A stretch of 55,230 bases of DNA from Oscillospiraceae bacterium. GTDB lineage: Bacteria > Bacillota > Clostridia > Oscillospirales > Oscillospiraceae. Position 1 is the first letter of the stretch. The number at the start of each line of letters is the position of its first letter. The stretch is taken from contig JAHHRW010000012.1 in NCBI GenBank assembly GCA_020025575.1, positions 1 to 55,230 on the forward strand, in the 5' to 3' direction. The notes beneath the pieces were generated by a model. The model saw nothing but the letters and a program-made list of their open reading frames with translations, did not search any database and had not been told where the DNA came from. A program made the translations under genes and the position numbers. Below are positions 42,984-50,767 of this stretch, piece by piece.

Positions 42984-43015
42984 CCCCTAATTCTTCGGAA
43001 TTAGGGGTTTTTCTT
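42984..43015 (+). terminator. Terminator of the tRNA gene
   Basis: CCCCTAATTC pairs with GAATTAGGGG around a TTCG tetraloop and is followed by TTTTTCTT. Confidence 0.92.
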
Positions 43016-43168
43016 ATGCAAAAAATTCGGATTTCCCCCCTGCCCTTTTTGCTTTCTAACACTTTTCTAACACATCGTTTTTTGAACTCCAAATCTCGTT
43101 TTCAAAAAAATGGATCTAATTATCTATCGCAGATATTTTCTAAAAAAGCAATTATTCATATTAGGCAG

Positions 43169-43197
43169 TTGTACTTCCGCTCGCACTTTGATAGAAT
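43169..43197 (+). promoter_or_regulatory. Promoter of the SLH protein gene
   Basis: TTGTAC (43169-43174), 17-bp spacer, TAGAAT (43192-43197). The DNA between the tRNA terminator and this promoter is AT-rich and holds no gene; it contains a near-exact tandem repeat of TTTCTAACAC. Confidence 0.6.
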
Positions 43198-43258
43198 ATA
43201 TTTACAGCCTAATTGAACGGTTTATTTTAGAATGCAAATAGAAAGGAACGAAAAGAAA

Positions 43259-44350
43259 ATGAACAAGAGCTTGAAAAAAGTTGTTTGTGGTGCGTTGGCA
43301 TCGGTTATGCTGCTAGGGACTGCACCCATGGCGAGAGCTGCCACCCCATTTACAGATGTTCCCAGCGATTCATGGTATGTAAACTTCGTTGACTATGCCT
43401 ACAATCATAAGCTGATGGCAGGTACATCTGATACCACATTTGCACCGAATCAGATGATGACTCGTGGAATGCTGGCTACAGTGATTTACAGCATCGCTGG
43501 AAAGCCTGCACCCAGCAAGCAGTCTCCTTTCACTGACATTGGAAACACTTGGTACACCAAGGCAGTAAACTGGTGCTACGGAGAAGGTATTGTTGCAGGT
43601 ATTACGAATACAACTTTCGCCCCGAATCATCATGTCACCCGCGAACAGATGGCGGTTATCATGAGACAGTACGCTAAGTACATGGGTAGAGATGTTTCTG
43701 GCGGCGTGTCCCTTAATGGGTATGCAGACTCTGATAAAATCCATACTTATGCAGTAGATGATATGCAGTGGGCGGTGTCCGTGGGTCTGATGACGGGCAT
43801 GAGTGCAAATACCATTGCTCCCAGACACAATACAACCCGTGCACAGTGCGCCGTTGTCCTGCAGAGATTTACTGAGTGGTTGGACGAGGATACTGCTGAA
43901 CCCCAGCCCACTGAACCCGCTCCCACCGAACCCAAGCCTACCGAGCCTAAGCCCACCGAGCCTACTCCTACAGAGCCTCCCGCATACTACCACGATTGGC
44001 ACTTCGTCGAGGAACAGGGTCATAACGAGGTTGTGACGGAAGCCTACGACGAAACCGTTACTGAAACGGTGTATGAATGGCATATCATCTGCAACGGTTG
44101 TCATATGGATTTTGGCAACGGACCCGATGCCGATAACGACGCAATTATCCACATATCAGATGATTTCTTGGACAATTGCCAAGGTTATCACGAAGAAGAG
44201 ATTCCTGTCGAACACGAAACCACCATTCAGCACGAAGCTGTCACACAGTGGGTCATAGACGCTCCTGCACACTGGAAGTGCTCTGCTTGCGGTGACGCCG
44301 TCAACGGCAACCGCAACAACGAACCCAGCAGAAACGGCTGTACGCCATGA
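43259..44350 (+). CDS. SLH-domain surface protein with Pro-Thr-Glu linker and paired-cysteine tail
   Basis: This 363-residue exported protein has a signal peptide (about 1-27, cleavage near ARAATPF). Three S-layer-homology repeats follow at about 30-75, 88-130 and 148-195, expected to bind cell-wall polymer. A linker of PTEP/PTEPK repeats (about 205-235) leads to an acidic, His- and Tyr-rich C-terminal domain. That domain has two separated CxxC pairs, ICNGC and KCSAC, which suggest a metal knuckle or redox disulphides. I do not recognise the C-terminal domain by function. AAAGGA precedes the ATG at 43259; an upstream in-frame ATG at 43232 is an alternative. It lies next to the initiator tRNA gene. 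Confidence 0.85.
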   Translation: MNKSLKKVVCGALASVMLLGTAPMARAATPFTDVPSDSWYVNFVDYAYNHKLMAGTSDTTFAPNQMMTRGMLATVIYSIAGKPAPSKQSPFTDIGNTWYTKAVNWCYGEGIVAGITNTTFAPNHHVTREQMAVIMRQYAKYMGRDVSGGVSLNGYADSDKIHTYAVDDMQWAVSVGLMTGMSANTIAPRHNTTRAQCAVVLQRFTEWLDEDTAEPQPTEPAPTEPKPTEPKPTEPTPTEPPAYYHDWHFVEEQGHNEVVTEAYDETVTETVYEWHIICNGCHMDFGNGPDADNDAIIHISDDFLDNCQGYHEEEIPVEHETTIQHEAVTQWVIDAPAHWKCSACGDAVNGNRNNEPSRNGCTP

Positions 44351-44356
44351 TTACAC

Positions 44357-44390
44357 AAAATGACACCCCTTAGGGGGTGTCATTTTTTCT
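44357..44390 (+). terminator. Terminator of the SLH protein gene
   Basis: AAAATGACACCCC pairs around TTAG with GGGGTGTCATTTT and runs into TTTTTTCTTT. Confidence 0.92.
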
Positions 44391-44421
44391 TTCTGATTCA
44401 ATCCTTACATACATGGACGGG

Positions 44422-44472
44422 TGTACATCTGATATTCTGAATGAAAACAAGATGAATTACCTGTACATCTGA
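44422..44472 (+). repeat. Direct repeat upstream of the deaminase gene
   Basis: TGTACATCTGA occurs at 44422-44432 and 44462-44472, 40 bp apart. The second copy is just before the ribosome site. It could be an operator pair or chance. Confidence 0.35.
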
Positions 44473-44486
44473 AAGGAGAACGCACC

Positions 44487-44879
44487 ATGCCACGCATTTC
44501 CAAGAACGATTATTACATGACCATTGCACAGGCTGTTTCACAGCGCAGCACCTGCCTGAAGCGCCGTTACGGCGCAGTCATCGTCAAAAACGATGAGATC
44601 ATTGCCACCGGCTACAACAGCTCTCCTAGAGGGACAGCCAACTGCTGCGACATCCATGAAGTCTGTCCCCGCACCAATGTGGCGCACAACTCCGGCAACT
44701 ATGCAGGCTGTCCGGCAGTTCATGCCGAACAGAACGCCATCATCAGCGCCAGCCGTAATGACATGATCGGTGCAACCATCTATCTGGCCGGATTTGAATA
44801 TGTACCTGAAACAGGCGCATGGGTCTCCATTGTCAACTGTGAACCCTGCCCCAGCCTGATGAATCCCGGCGATTCTTAG
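44487..44879 (+). pseudogene. dCMP deaminase family gene, damaged at the 3' end
   Basis: The 130 codons match deoxycytidylate deaminases: the opening ISKNDYYMTIAQAVSQRSTC, the metal-binding VHAEQNA with the catalytic Glu, and the first half of the PCxxC zinc motif in NCEPC. After EPC the frame reads PSLMNPGDS and stops. The second zinc Cys and the last 20-30 residues of the family are therefore missing. The LMN-PG stretch still resembles the normal follow-on, as if a few codons were deleted before the stop. Loss of a zinc ligand makes activity doubtful. The 5' part looks well kept, and GAAAGGAG lies before the ATG, so decay may be recent or the protein may have a changed role. Confidence 0.7.
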
Positions 44880-45058
44880 AAAACAATAGTTATCGGTATG
44901 TAGTGGGATGTTTGATTGATCTGTCGAAACGCATTAAAATGCTCCAGCACGGATTGCATGAGGGCTGTCCTGATTTCCCTCCGCTGGCTCTCCGGCAACG
45001 CCATAATATTCTGAAAAAACAACAAACCATTCTGATCTGCTGCGAAATACCTTTGTAC
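44876..45058 (-). other. Open reading stretch of about 60 codons, unknown
   Basis: On the minus strand an uninterrupted frame includes the coding-like stretch MALPESQRREIRTALMQSVL. No good ribosome site precedes it, and I recognise no family. It may be the end of a gene lost when the deaminase 3' end was disrupted, or chance. Apart from this and the promoter that follows, 44880-45173 holds nothing I can name. Confidence 0.3.
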
Positions 45059-45090
45059 TCAATTGAAAGATTACTGGAATCCCCCCTCTT

Positions 45091-45150
45091 CTTATCTGAT
45101 TTTATGCTTATCTAATTATAGTTGACAATATGATAAGATATTTATATAAT
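45091..45150 (+). promoter_or_regulatory. Consensus promoter with CTTATC/GATAAG repeats, aminopeptidase-arsR operon
   Basis: TTGACA (45122-45127), 17-bp spacer, TATAAT (45145-45150): both hexamers are perfect. CTTATCTGATT (45091) and CTTATCTAATT (45107) repeat directly 16 bp apart, and GATAAG (45132-45137) in the spacer is their inverse. Such a strong promoter is probably held down by a repressor; the ArsR-type protein of the same operon is the obvious candidate. Confidence 0.7.
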
Positions 45151-45173
45151 TTTTTAAGAACAGAGGGTGTGTA

Positions 45174-46168
45174 ATGAACATAGAAACCATTATAAAACTC
45201 GTAAAGGCCAGTGGAGTAACTGCCGGAGAAATGACCCTTATTCATTTCTGGGGAGATGACAAAGACAAAGAGATTGCCAATCAATTTATGGTTGCAGTTG
45301 TATCTCTCGGTGCTACTCCGTTCCTTTTGCAGCAGTCCCGTTCTATAAACCGAATATTTTCGCTTACGCAAAAGATACTTGCTTCGATGAACAGTATTAT
45401 AAGCTTTTTTCCAACTTCGATGCTATCCTGGATGTATTTGCATATCAACCTGTCCAACTGGGATATGAGCTTCCGGAATCACAGATGTTATTGTATCGCA
45501 AATATATGTCCCGGATCTTCCATCAATTTATGAACTGCAAACGATTCACACAAATTCGCTTCCCTACAGAAGAAAATGCGTTGGAATCTGGGTTAGTACC
45601 GGAAGAATATATTGAACGAATGACGAAAGCATTTGATGTGGATTACGAAGAAATTCAGAAAGCCTGCTTGGAAAAGCTTCAGCCTCTGGATGGAATCAAA
45701 CGGGTAATGCTCCATACGGGTGAGGATTGTGTACTGTATTTCGATTTAAGTGGACGATCCTGGCACATAGATGCAGGCAATGGAGATCTCCCTTGTGGTG
45801 AAATTTACATTGCCCCTGTTGAAGAGGACACCAACGGATCAGTGTTTTTTGAAAGCTTGTATTTGGATGGAATACAATACCGGGATGTAAACTTGGATAT
45901 TCAAAATGGTGAAGTATATGTCAGCAGTAATATGGAAGTAATGCAATATTTTGACCAGCAACCAAAGGAAAACAGGATTGTCTGCGAGCTTGGCCTTGGA
46001 ATGAATCCCAATATTACCAACCTGTGCGGATACACTGTACTGGATAAAAAAGCGGCCGGGACATTTCACATTGCTGTAGGAGCCAACACCATGTTTGGAG
46101 GAAAAAACGAAGCATCCTGCCACACGGATTTCGTTGGACGAGGAAGAATTGAGGCGATAAAACCATGA
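45174..46168 (+). pseudogene. M29-like aminopeptidase gene split by a frameshift
   Basis: The gene starts at the ATG at 45174 (AGAGGG upstream) and reads in one frame to about 45355, ending the good match at FLLQQSRSINR. The continuation is in the frame one base back, from NIFAYAKDTCFDEQYYKLF, and runs to 46168. One lost base near 45350-45362 explains the break. Joined, it gives about 331 residues. The metal ligands of M29 aminopeptidases are all present: CGEIYIAPVE, CELGLGMNPN, TFHIAVG and CHTDF. Either the gene is newly inactivated, or the base is a sequencing error, or the shift is used. The rest of the operon is intact, and its stop overlaps the next start (ATGA). Confidence 0.75.
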
Positions 46169-46533
46169 ACGAAAAAATCAAACAGATGAATACTTATTTT
46201 GAAAATCAAATCGCACTCTGCAAACAAAAAGAGAAGGATCTTCTGGAAGATGACCGTGCAGACGAAGCAAGCTTTCAAAAAATCAGGGCCAATGTTTATG
46301 ATATTTTCAGAACCATTCTGTCTGTGGCTCAAAATGCAGGACACGACAATTCTGAAACCGTAAAATATTTCTTCTTGGAAAAAACAGAGCAAATTCCTTC
46401 AAACTGGAAAGCTGCATATGAAGCTGCAAAGCAGCATGATGATGTACAGAAGATGCTGATTGAGAAGATTAAACTGGATACCATATATGAGATCCGGGAT
46501 AAATTCCTGAACTGCTGGGAGAAAACAGAATGA
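46165..46533 (+). CDS. Small helical protein of unknown function
   Basis: This 122-residue protein is rich in Lys and Glu and predicted almost wholly helical, with coiled-coil-like stretches (LCKQKEKDLLEDDRADEASF). No membrane segment, signal or cysteine motif is seen. Its start overlaps the aminopeptidase stop and its stop overlaps the regulator start, both by four bases. It is therefore a fixed member of the operon and probably a partner of one of the neighbouring proteins. I do not recognise a family. Confidence 0.75.
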   Translation: MNEKIKQMNTYFENQIALCKQKEKDLLEDDRADEASFQKIRANVYDIFRTILSVAQNAGHDNSETVKYFFLEKTEQIPSNWKAAYEAAKQHDDVQKMLIEKIKLDTIYEIRDKFLNCWEKTE

Positions 46534-47099
46534 CAGAAACAGAAGTAATTCGCCTATTCAAATGCTTGTCTGATAAATCCAGACTGCAGATTCTAAAATC
46601 CCTGATGATCGAAGATATGTATGTAGAGCGACTGGCGGAACGGCTTGGGATTACGGCTCCCACGGTATCATTTCATTTGAAAAAGCTGGCAGAGGCTGGG
46701 GCTGTTTCCTCATATAAAAGCCAGTACTACATGATGTATTTGATGAATCGCGAGATCTTCGAGACCTCCATTTTGGAACTCCTTAAAGGAAAGTCGGATG
46801 ATGCAGATATTCAGGCACAAAGGGATGCTGAGTATCGTCAAAAAGTAATCGATGCATTCTTTGAATATGGAAAACTTAAATCAATTCCCTCTCAGCGAAA
46901 AAAAGAAAGAATTGTTTTAGATGTCATTGCAGATAAGTTTGAAGCTGATCGCACCTATACAGAGAAAGAAGTAAATTTGCTGATCGCTGAATTTTACGAC
47001 GACTTCTGTACGATTCGGCGGGATATGATTGCAGAAAAACTATTAGATCGAAACATGAGCGGATACTGGCGTGTCAAGTCTTCAGAAAAGGAGAAATAA
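46530..47099 (+). CDS. ArsR-family regulator with C-terminal DUF2087 domain
   Basis: This 189-residue protein has an N-terminal ArsR-type winged helix (about 1-85; LADKS-like LSDKSRLQIL, recognition helix TAPTVSFHLKKL). A DUF2087 domain follows (about 105-189; RKKERIVLDVIADKF, YTEKEVNLLIAEFYDDF). DUF2087 occurs with winged helices or ABC proteins in Firmicutes and has no proven role. There are no clustered Cys or His ligands, so metal sensing of the classical ArsR type is unlikely. It probably represses its own strong promoter at 45122-45150. Confidence 0.9.
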   Translation: MTETEVIRLFKCLSDKSRLQILKSLMIEDMYVERLAERLGITAPTVSFHLKKLAEAGAVSSYKSQYYMMYLMNREIFETSILELLKGKSDDADIQAQRDAEYRQKVIDAFFEYGKLKSIPSQRKKERIVLDVIADKFEADRTYTEKEVNLLIAEFYDDFCTIRRDMIAEKLLDRNMSGYWRVKSSEKEK

Positions 47100-47100
47100 T

Positions 47101-47535
47101 ATGGTAATCGGAATCATCGGGGAAAGCTGCACTGGAAAATCCACCCTTGCAGAGAAACTAAAAGATAGAATCGGCGGTGAAATTTACACGGGCAAAGACT
47201 ATCTGCGCCTTGCCAAGAATGAAGGAATTGCTCAGAAGCTGTTTCAGAAAAAGCTGCTGGAAGCTGTTACAGGTGAGAACATCATCTATGTTATTTCCGA
47301 GGAGGAACATCTGAATTTACTCCCGGAAAATTCTATCCGCATTTTGGTTACAGCAGAGTTAGCGCAGATTAAAGAGCGGTTCGCACAGAGAATGCACGGA
47401 AATCTTCCTACGCCGGTGGCTGCTATGCTGGAAAGAAAGCATGGCTGCTTTGACGCTACTGCTCATGACATTCATGTAATTTCCGGTGAATCGAAAATTG
47501 AGGATGTTTATCGTCAGATTATCATCCTAAAGTAA
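47101..47535 (+). CDS. Small P-loop nucleotide kinase-like protein
   Basis: This 144-residue protein starts with a clear Walker A, IGESCTGKSTLAEKL, at residues 5-19 and has the overall size of a small nucleoside or shikimate-type kinase. A lid-like region (IKERFAQRMHGNLPTP) lies near residue 95-115. Substrate residues cannot be assigned. The ATG at 47101 has AAAAGGAG upstream, one base after the regulator stop. As last gene of the operon it may phosphorylate a small molecule linked to the peptidase or to the regulator's ligand. Confidence 0.78.
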   Translation: MVIGIIGESCTGKSTLAEKLKDRIGGEIYTGKDYLRLAKNEGIAQKLFQKKLLEAVTGENIIYVISEEEHLNLLPENSIRILVTAELAQIKERFAQRMHGNLPTPVAAMLERKHGCFDATAHDIHVISGESKIEDVYRQIIILK

Positions 47536-47569
47536 TGCATCCACTCACCTGGATCAACAGTAACATAAC

Positions 47570-47597
47570 ATGGCCGCTGACGAAAGTCAGCGGCCAT
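47570..47597. terminator. Terminator between the P-loop gene and the GNAT island
   Basis: A 12-bp perfect stem (ATGGCCGCTGAC with GTCAGCGGCCAT) encloses a GAAA tetraloop. ATATATTCTTAATTT follows on the plus strand. It lies between convergent genes and may serve both. Confidence 0.75.
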
Positions 47598-47611
47598 ATA
47601 TTCTTAATTTA

Positions 47612-48013
47612 TTATACCTTCATAAATCCGCAGCACCCCATCTTTGCCATTTGAACAAATCCCAAAGATTCGTAAAATGCAATGGTTTTGGGCGTATTAT
47701 CGGTAGCCAAAACAATCTGCCTGACCTCCCGGAAGCGCTCCAGCACAGCCCACACAAGCGCTGTACCAATGCCCTGGCGCTGATACTCAGGTAACACCAG
47801 AATATCCTGAATGTACACAATGGTCTGACTGTCACCAACGGTACGGATCACACCCAAAAGCTTATCGTCCTCGTAGGCGGCAAGTGTCAGAAGAGAATTC
47901 TGAAAGCCAGCTTTCAGGGATGCGGGGTCATCTGTATACGTAGTCCAACCAACGCTGCTGTAAAGGTTCAAAATTTCATTCTCTTTGTAGTTTTTATATT
48001 CTCTGATTTCCAT
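47612..48013 (-). CDS. GNAT family N-acetyltransferase
   Basis: This 133-residue acetyl-CoA-dependent transferase shows the beta4-alpha3 pattern VLPEYQRQGIGTALV (acetyl-CoA pyrophosphate loop Q-x-x-G-I-G) and AFYESLGF in the fourth motif. The ATG at 48013 follows GGAGGTTACTGAT; the frame begins five codons earlier at a TTG within that site. The substrate is unknown. It is the downstream end of a long same-strand series of small enzymes. Confidence 0.9.
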   Translation of the reverse strand: MEIREYKNYKENEILNLYSSVGWTTYTDDPASLKAGFQNSLLTLAAYEDDKLLGVIRTVGDSQTIVYIQDILVLPEYQRQGIGTALVWAVLERFREVRQIVLATDNTPKTIAFYESLGFVQMAKMGCCGFMKV

Positions 48014-48082
48014 ATCAGTAACCTCCAATCAAAATTTGAGCGTTACTGAACGATGCGCAATCTCATCACATCTGCTCCTTTC

Positions 48083-48526
48083 TTATCTTACGGCAGCAAG
48101 TACACAATTCAGCTCGTATAACGCTGTGCGGTTGGAGTCCCATTTCAGCTTTTTTACAGCTTCCTCGTAAGTCGTCCAGATATATTCTACATGTTCAGCA
48201 GACAGTGTAATGTTCTCAGTGCATTCCACACCAAATGCATACTCAGGAATGACATAGGTATCCTTGTTCCAGTTCCTACGGTGCTTTTCCTGAATCACGG
48301 TTACAGGAAGATAGGATAGGCTTTTGAGCTCTTTCCAGTTTCTTGATTTTATGCCACTTTCTTCAAACGCTTCTCTTTTCGCAGATTCTAACGGTGTTTC
48401 AGTGTCTTCTCCACCGCCGGCAATAAATTGCCATTCGCCTGAATCTGCCCGACGAAAAATGCAGAATAAGGGGTTGCTATTGGTTGTTTTATAAGGAATA
48501 GTAAGGATTTGAAAGGGTGCCCGCAC
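48083..48526 (-). CDS. NUDIX hydrolase
   Basis: This 147-residue protein carries a complete Nudix box, from GGGEDTETPLE to REAFEESGI (about residues 37-60), for metal-dependent pyrophosphate hydrolysis. The EYIWTTYEEAVKKLKWDSNRTAL end resembles NUDIX proteins acting on dihydroneopterin triphosphate or related nucleotides, but the substrate cannot be fixed from sequence. The start is a GTG eight bases after AAGGAGG; an overlapping ATG is out of frame. Confidence 0.9.
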   Translation of the reverse strand: MRAPFQILTIPYKTTNSNPLFCIFRRADSGEWQFIAGGGEDTETPLESAKREAFEESGIKSRNWKELKSLSYLPVTVIQEKHRRNWNKDTYVIPEYAFGVECTENITLSAEHVEYIWTTYEEAVKKLKWDSNRTALYELNCVLAAVR

Positions 48527-48545
48527 ATTGGATTCCTCCTTCCGT

Positions 48546-49085
48546 TTAGACTTCGTTTGGGATATAGGAAATAAAGTTTTCCGGTGTCAGCTCATACAGA
48601 ACTGCTGATTGAAGTTGCCCCAGCTGATCCCGCCAGGAATCGATTTCCTCGCCAACCTTACGGCAGCCAAGCTGCTCGTAAACATGCTGTGCCCTGGTAT
48701 TTTTAAGGTTAGGGTCCAAGGTGATTTTGGAGACACCGTACTTTGAAAAGAGTTCCCGGATGAAAAGGCTCAAAATCACCTTACCCAGCCCATGATTTTG
48801 CTTGGTGGTATTACAGATTTTGATGCCAATCTCTGCAACATGGCTTTCTTTTGCAATACGATAGTTCATTTCACCAATCGGTGCACCTTCATACAGGATG
48901 ATGCAGAGCCGATCCAGATCATTGTTGTCTTTAATCTCCTCCAACACCTTCTCCACTGTGATTCCAAGACCGTTGGGGAAACCTGCGTGTGCCATCACGG
49001 CCCCATCGTTCCACCAGGCACAGAGCTGCTCTGCATCAGAATGAAGCGCATTGCGAATTTGAATCTTTTGATAATGAATGTCCAT
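48546..49085 (-). CDS. GNAT family N-acetyltransferase
   Basis: This 179-residue transferase of the RimJ/RimL-like branch shows the acetyl-CoA loop region KQNHGLGKVILSLFIRELF and the later HVYEQLGCRKVG. The N-terminal IQIRNALHSDAEQLCAWWND is typical of aminoglycoside 6'-acetyltransferase-like and ribosomal-protein-type members. The natural substrate is unknown, and no resistance role can be claimed. AAGGGG lies before the ATG. It sits twelve bases downstream of the next acetyltransferase gene. Confidence 0.88.
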   Translation of the reverse strand: MDIHYQKIQIRNALHSDAEQLCAWWNDGAVMAHAGFPNGLGITVEKVLEEIKDNNDLDRLCIILYEGAPIGEMNYRIAKESHVAEIGIKICNTTKQNHGLGKVILSLFIRELFSKYGVSKITLDPNLKNTRAQHVYEQLGCRKVGEEIDSWRDQLGQLQSAVLYELTPENFISYIPNEV

Positions 49086-49097
49086 ATGTCCATCCCC

Positions 49098-49628
49098 TTA
49101 TCGTATCTTGGGTGTACTACTTTGGAGCCACTCTTCAGCCAACAGACCATATACATACAGGTTAGCCCACTGTCCAGTGATATCTTTGGTATGGCTTCGC
49201 TGGATCCCCTCAGGCTGCATCCCCAATTTCTTCATCAGATCGACAGATTTTACGGAATCGATTGTTTCCGCAAAAACCTTATCTGCCTTCAAATACATGA
49301 AAGCATGGTCAATCACTGCCTGGCAGGCTTCATAGGCATATCCTTGTTTCCAGTATTTCCGATTGAAAAACCATCCAATTTCGTACACGCTCTCGGTATA
49401 TTGATTGAAAAGAATATACCCGATCACTTTGCCACTTTCCTTATGGACTGCTGCAACAGCGCCTGCTCGTTCGACACAAAAATCATTCAGGAAGTCCTGC
49501 GTTTTTTCAAAGCTATAGGGTGGTTCACAGTATTTCATTGTCTGCTCATCGCCAAGGATCTCGTAAAGGTCAGATACATCCTCCTTCACAAAGTTACGCA
49601 CAATAAGGCGACTGGTTTCTATCTTCAT
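49098..49628 (-). CDS. GNAT family N-acetyltransferase (RimJ/RimL-like)
   Basis: This 176-residue transferase opens with IETSRLIVRNFVKEDVSDLYEIL, the standard RimJ/RimL start. It has the acetyl-CoA region RKYWKQGYAYEACQAVIDHAF and ends with a typical SVDLMKKLGMQPEG segment. The ATG at 49628 follows AGGGGGC; a GTG 13 codons upstream overlaps the end of the preceding gene and is less likely. N-terminal acetylation of a protein or small-molecule modification are both possible. Confidence 0.9.
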   Translation of the reverse strand: MKIETSRLIVRNFVKEDVSDLYEILGDEQTMKYCEPPYSFEKTQDFLNDFCVERAGAVAAVHKESGKVIGYILFNQYTESVYEIGWFFNRKYWKQGYAYEACQAVIDHAFMYLKADKVFAETIDSVKSVDLMKKLGMQPEGIQRSHTKDITGQWANLYVYGLLAEEWLQSSTPKIR

Positions 49629-49663
49629 CTTAATATTGCCCCCTACCTCATCAAATAGTTTTC

Positions 49664-50203
49664 TCACATCTTCTGCAGCTTCTCATCTATTTCGTGATAG
49701 ATATTCTGATATTCAGCATCCGAAAGTTTTACTTTTGGCAGCCAAAATTCATATAATTTATCCAGATCTTCTGATGGCCCTATGATTTTCCTTACACCCT
49801 CATAAGCGAATTGGTTGGCATCCAGTTCATAGTGCTGTCCCAAATATGCACTGGAAAGATAGTCCTCTGTTCCTTCCAGTCTGCATTCCGCCCATTCTCC
49901 ATTGATCAGCCTATAACAGGTACCGTCATACATGAGTACGTAAGACAAACTATCCCGCACCAAGGAACTGAATTGTTCCGGCTTCACATATTGGAGCACG
50001 TGACGCAGCTCATGGAACAGATAAAAGAGCATCTCATAGTCAGGTGCTTTTGCTAGCATAGCTGTATTAAAAAACAGTGTGTTCTTTGTGATATCATAGG
50101 TACCGTTGGCTGTTTCATATCCTTCCGGCATATCTGTAGAAAAATGAATATACAGTTGATGCTTCTCACAAAATTCGTGAATGAGTTTTGTAACAACAAA
50201 CAT
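49664..50203 (-). CDS. HELRH metallopeptidase-like protein
   Basis: This 179-residue protein has FHELRHVLQ (HExxH type) at about residues 62-70. A later glutamate region, HYELDANQFAYEG, fits the third zinc ligand of gluzincin-like peptidases of the ImmA/IrrE kind (E-x-x-A/E-x-x-A helix). No DNA-binding domain is attached and no XRE gene is next to it, so an immunity-type role is not shown. The ATG at 50203 has GAGG seven bases upstream. A cytoplasmic zinc peptidase of unknown target is the best description. Confidence 0.7.
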   Translation of the reverse strand: MFVVTKLIHEFCEKHQLYIHFSTDMPEGYETANGTYDITKNTLFFNTAMLAKAPDYEMLFYLFHELRHVLQYVKPEQFSSLVRDSLSYVLMYDGTCYRLINGEWAECRLEGTEDYLSSAYLGQHYELDANQFAYEGVRKIIGPSEDLDKLYEFWLPKVKLSDAEYQNIYHEIDEKLQKM

Positions 50204-50255
50204 AGTTCTCACCTCAGTTTCTATCTAAAATTTGTTTGAATATGGTTAATATCCC

Positions 50256-50738
50256 CTACACAGAAAACTCAAAAATAACAGAATCCTGCCAGCGTTCCTC
50301 ATTGCCTTCGTCACGGTCAACAATCACGCCACCCATTTTCTCATAAAAGCCAATGGCGTTTTGGTTATCCGGCTGGCAATGGCAGCGAAATACCGAGATT
50401 CCTTCGTCCAGACAATACTGACCCATAAGAGCAAATGCCTGTCTTCCAATGCCTTGTTTCTGCGCCTGAGGCAGTAAATATAAAGATTGCAGAAGCATCG
50501 GTTCGCCGTGCCGAAGTGTCAGATATCCAATTCGTTCTCTATCGACAGAGATAAACCAATTCCGATACGCTGGATTCCGAAGCCTGAGAAGATCTTTTTC
50601 CCGATGCCAGTCATAGTCAAACTGATCAATCATTTCATCCGGGTAGATTCCACGGTAAGTGGATGCCCAAGCCTTTTGCCGCAGAACACCAAGGGCGGAA
50701 ACCTCTGATTCAGGAATCGGGACAAATTCGGCTTTCAT
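50256..50738 (-). CDS. GNAT family N-acetyltransferase
   Basis: This 160-residue transferase shows SLYLLPQAQKQGIGRQAF at the acetyl-CoA site and AIGFYEKMGG near the end. The N-terminal stretch KAWASTYRGIYPDEMIDQF is common to a GNAT branch in Firmicutes often annotated near phosphinothricin-type or peptide-acetylating members. The substrate is unknown. AAGG precedes the ATG. Confidence 0.9.
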   Translation of the reverse strand: MKAEFVPIPESEVSALGVLRQKAWASTYRGIYPDEMIDQFDYDWHREKDLLRLRNPAYRNWFISVDRERIGYLTLRHGEPMLLQSLYLLPQAQKQGIGRQAFALMGQYCLDEGISVFRCHCQPDNQNAIGFYEKMGGVIVDRDEGNEERWQDSVIFEFSV

Positions 50739-50767
50739 AAAAATCTTGCCTTTCTTTCAGTTAATAA

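Noticed and set aside
43040..43085. Tandem TTTCTAACAC copies beside the tRNA as a phage attachment site
   Set aside because: Only two short copies, no duplicate of the tRNA 3' end downstream and no integrase next to it.
42917..43216. A 99-codon frame starting in the initiator tRNA
   Set aside because: It begins inside the tRNA, crosses the tRNA terminator and resembles a known false prediction over tRNA genes.
43910..43985. Repeated CC-ACC/GAG units as a CRISPR-like array
   Set aside because: They are codons of the Pro-Thr-Glu linker of the SLH protein, spaced by three-base steps and without spacers.
44903..45115. A 70-codon plus-strand frame after the deaminase
   Set aside because: No ribosome site, no family match, and the opposite strand of the same stretch looks more like coding sequence.
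49664..50203. HELRH protein as part of a toxin-antitoxin or ICE immunity pair
   Set aside because: No XRE repressor or toxin gene is adjacent; both neighbours are acetyltransferases.
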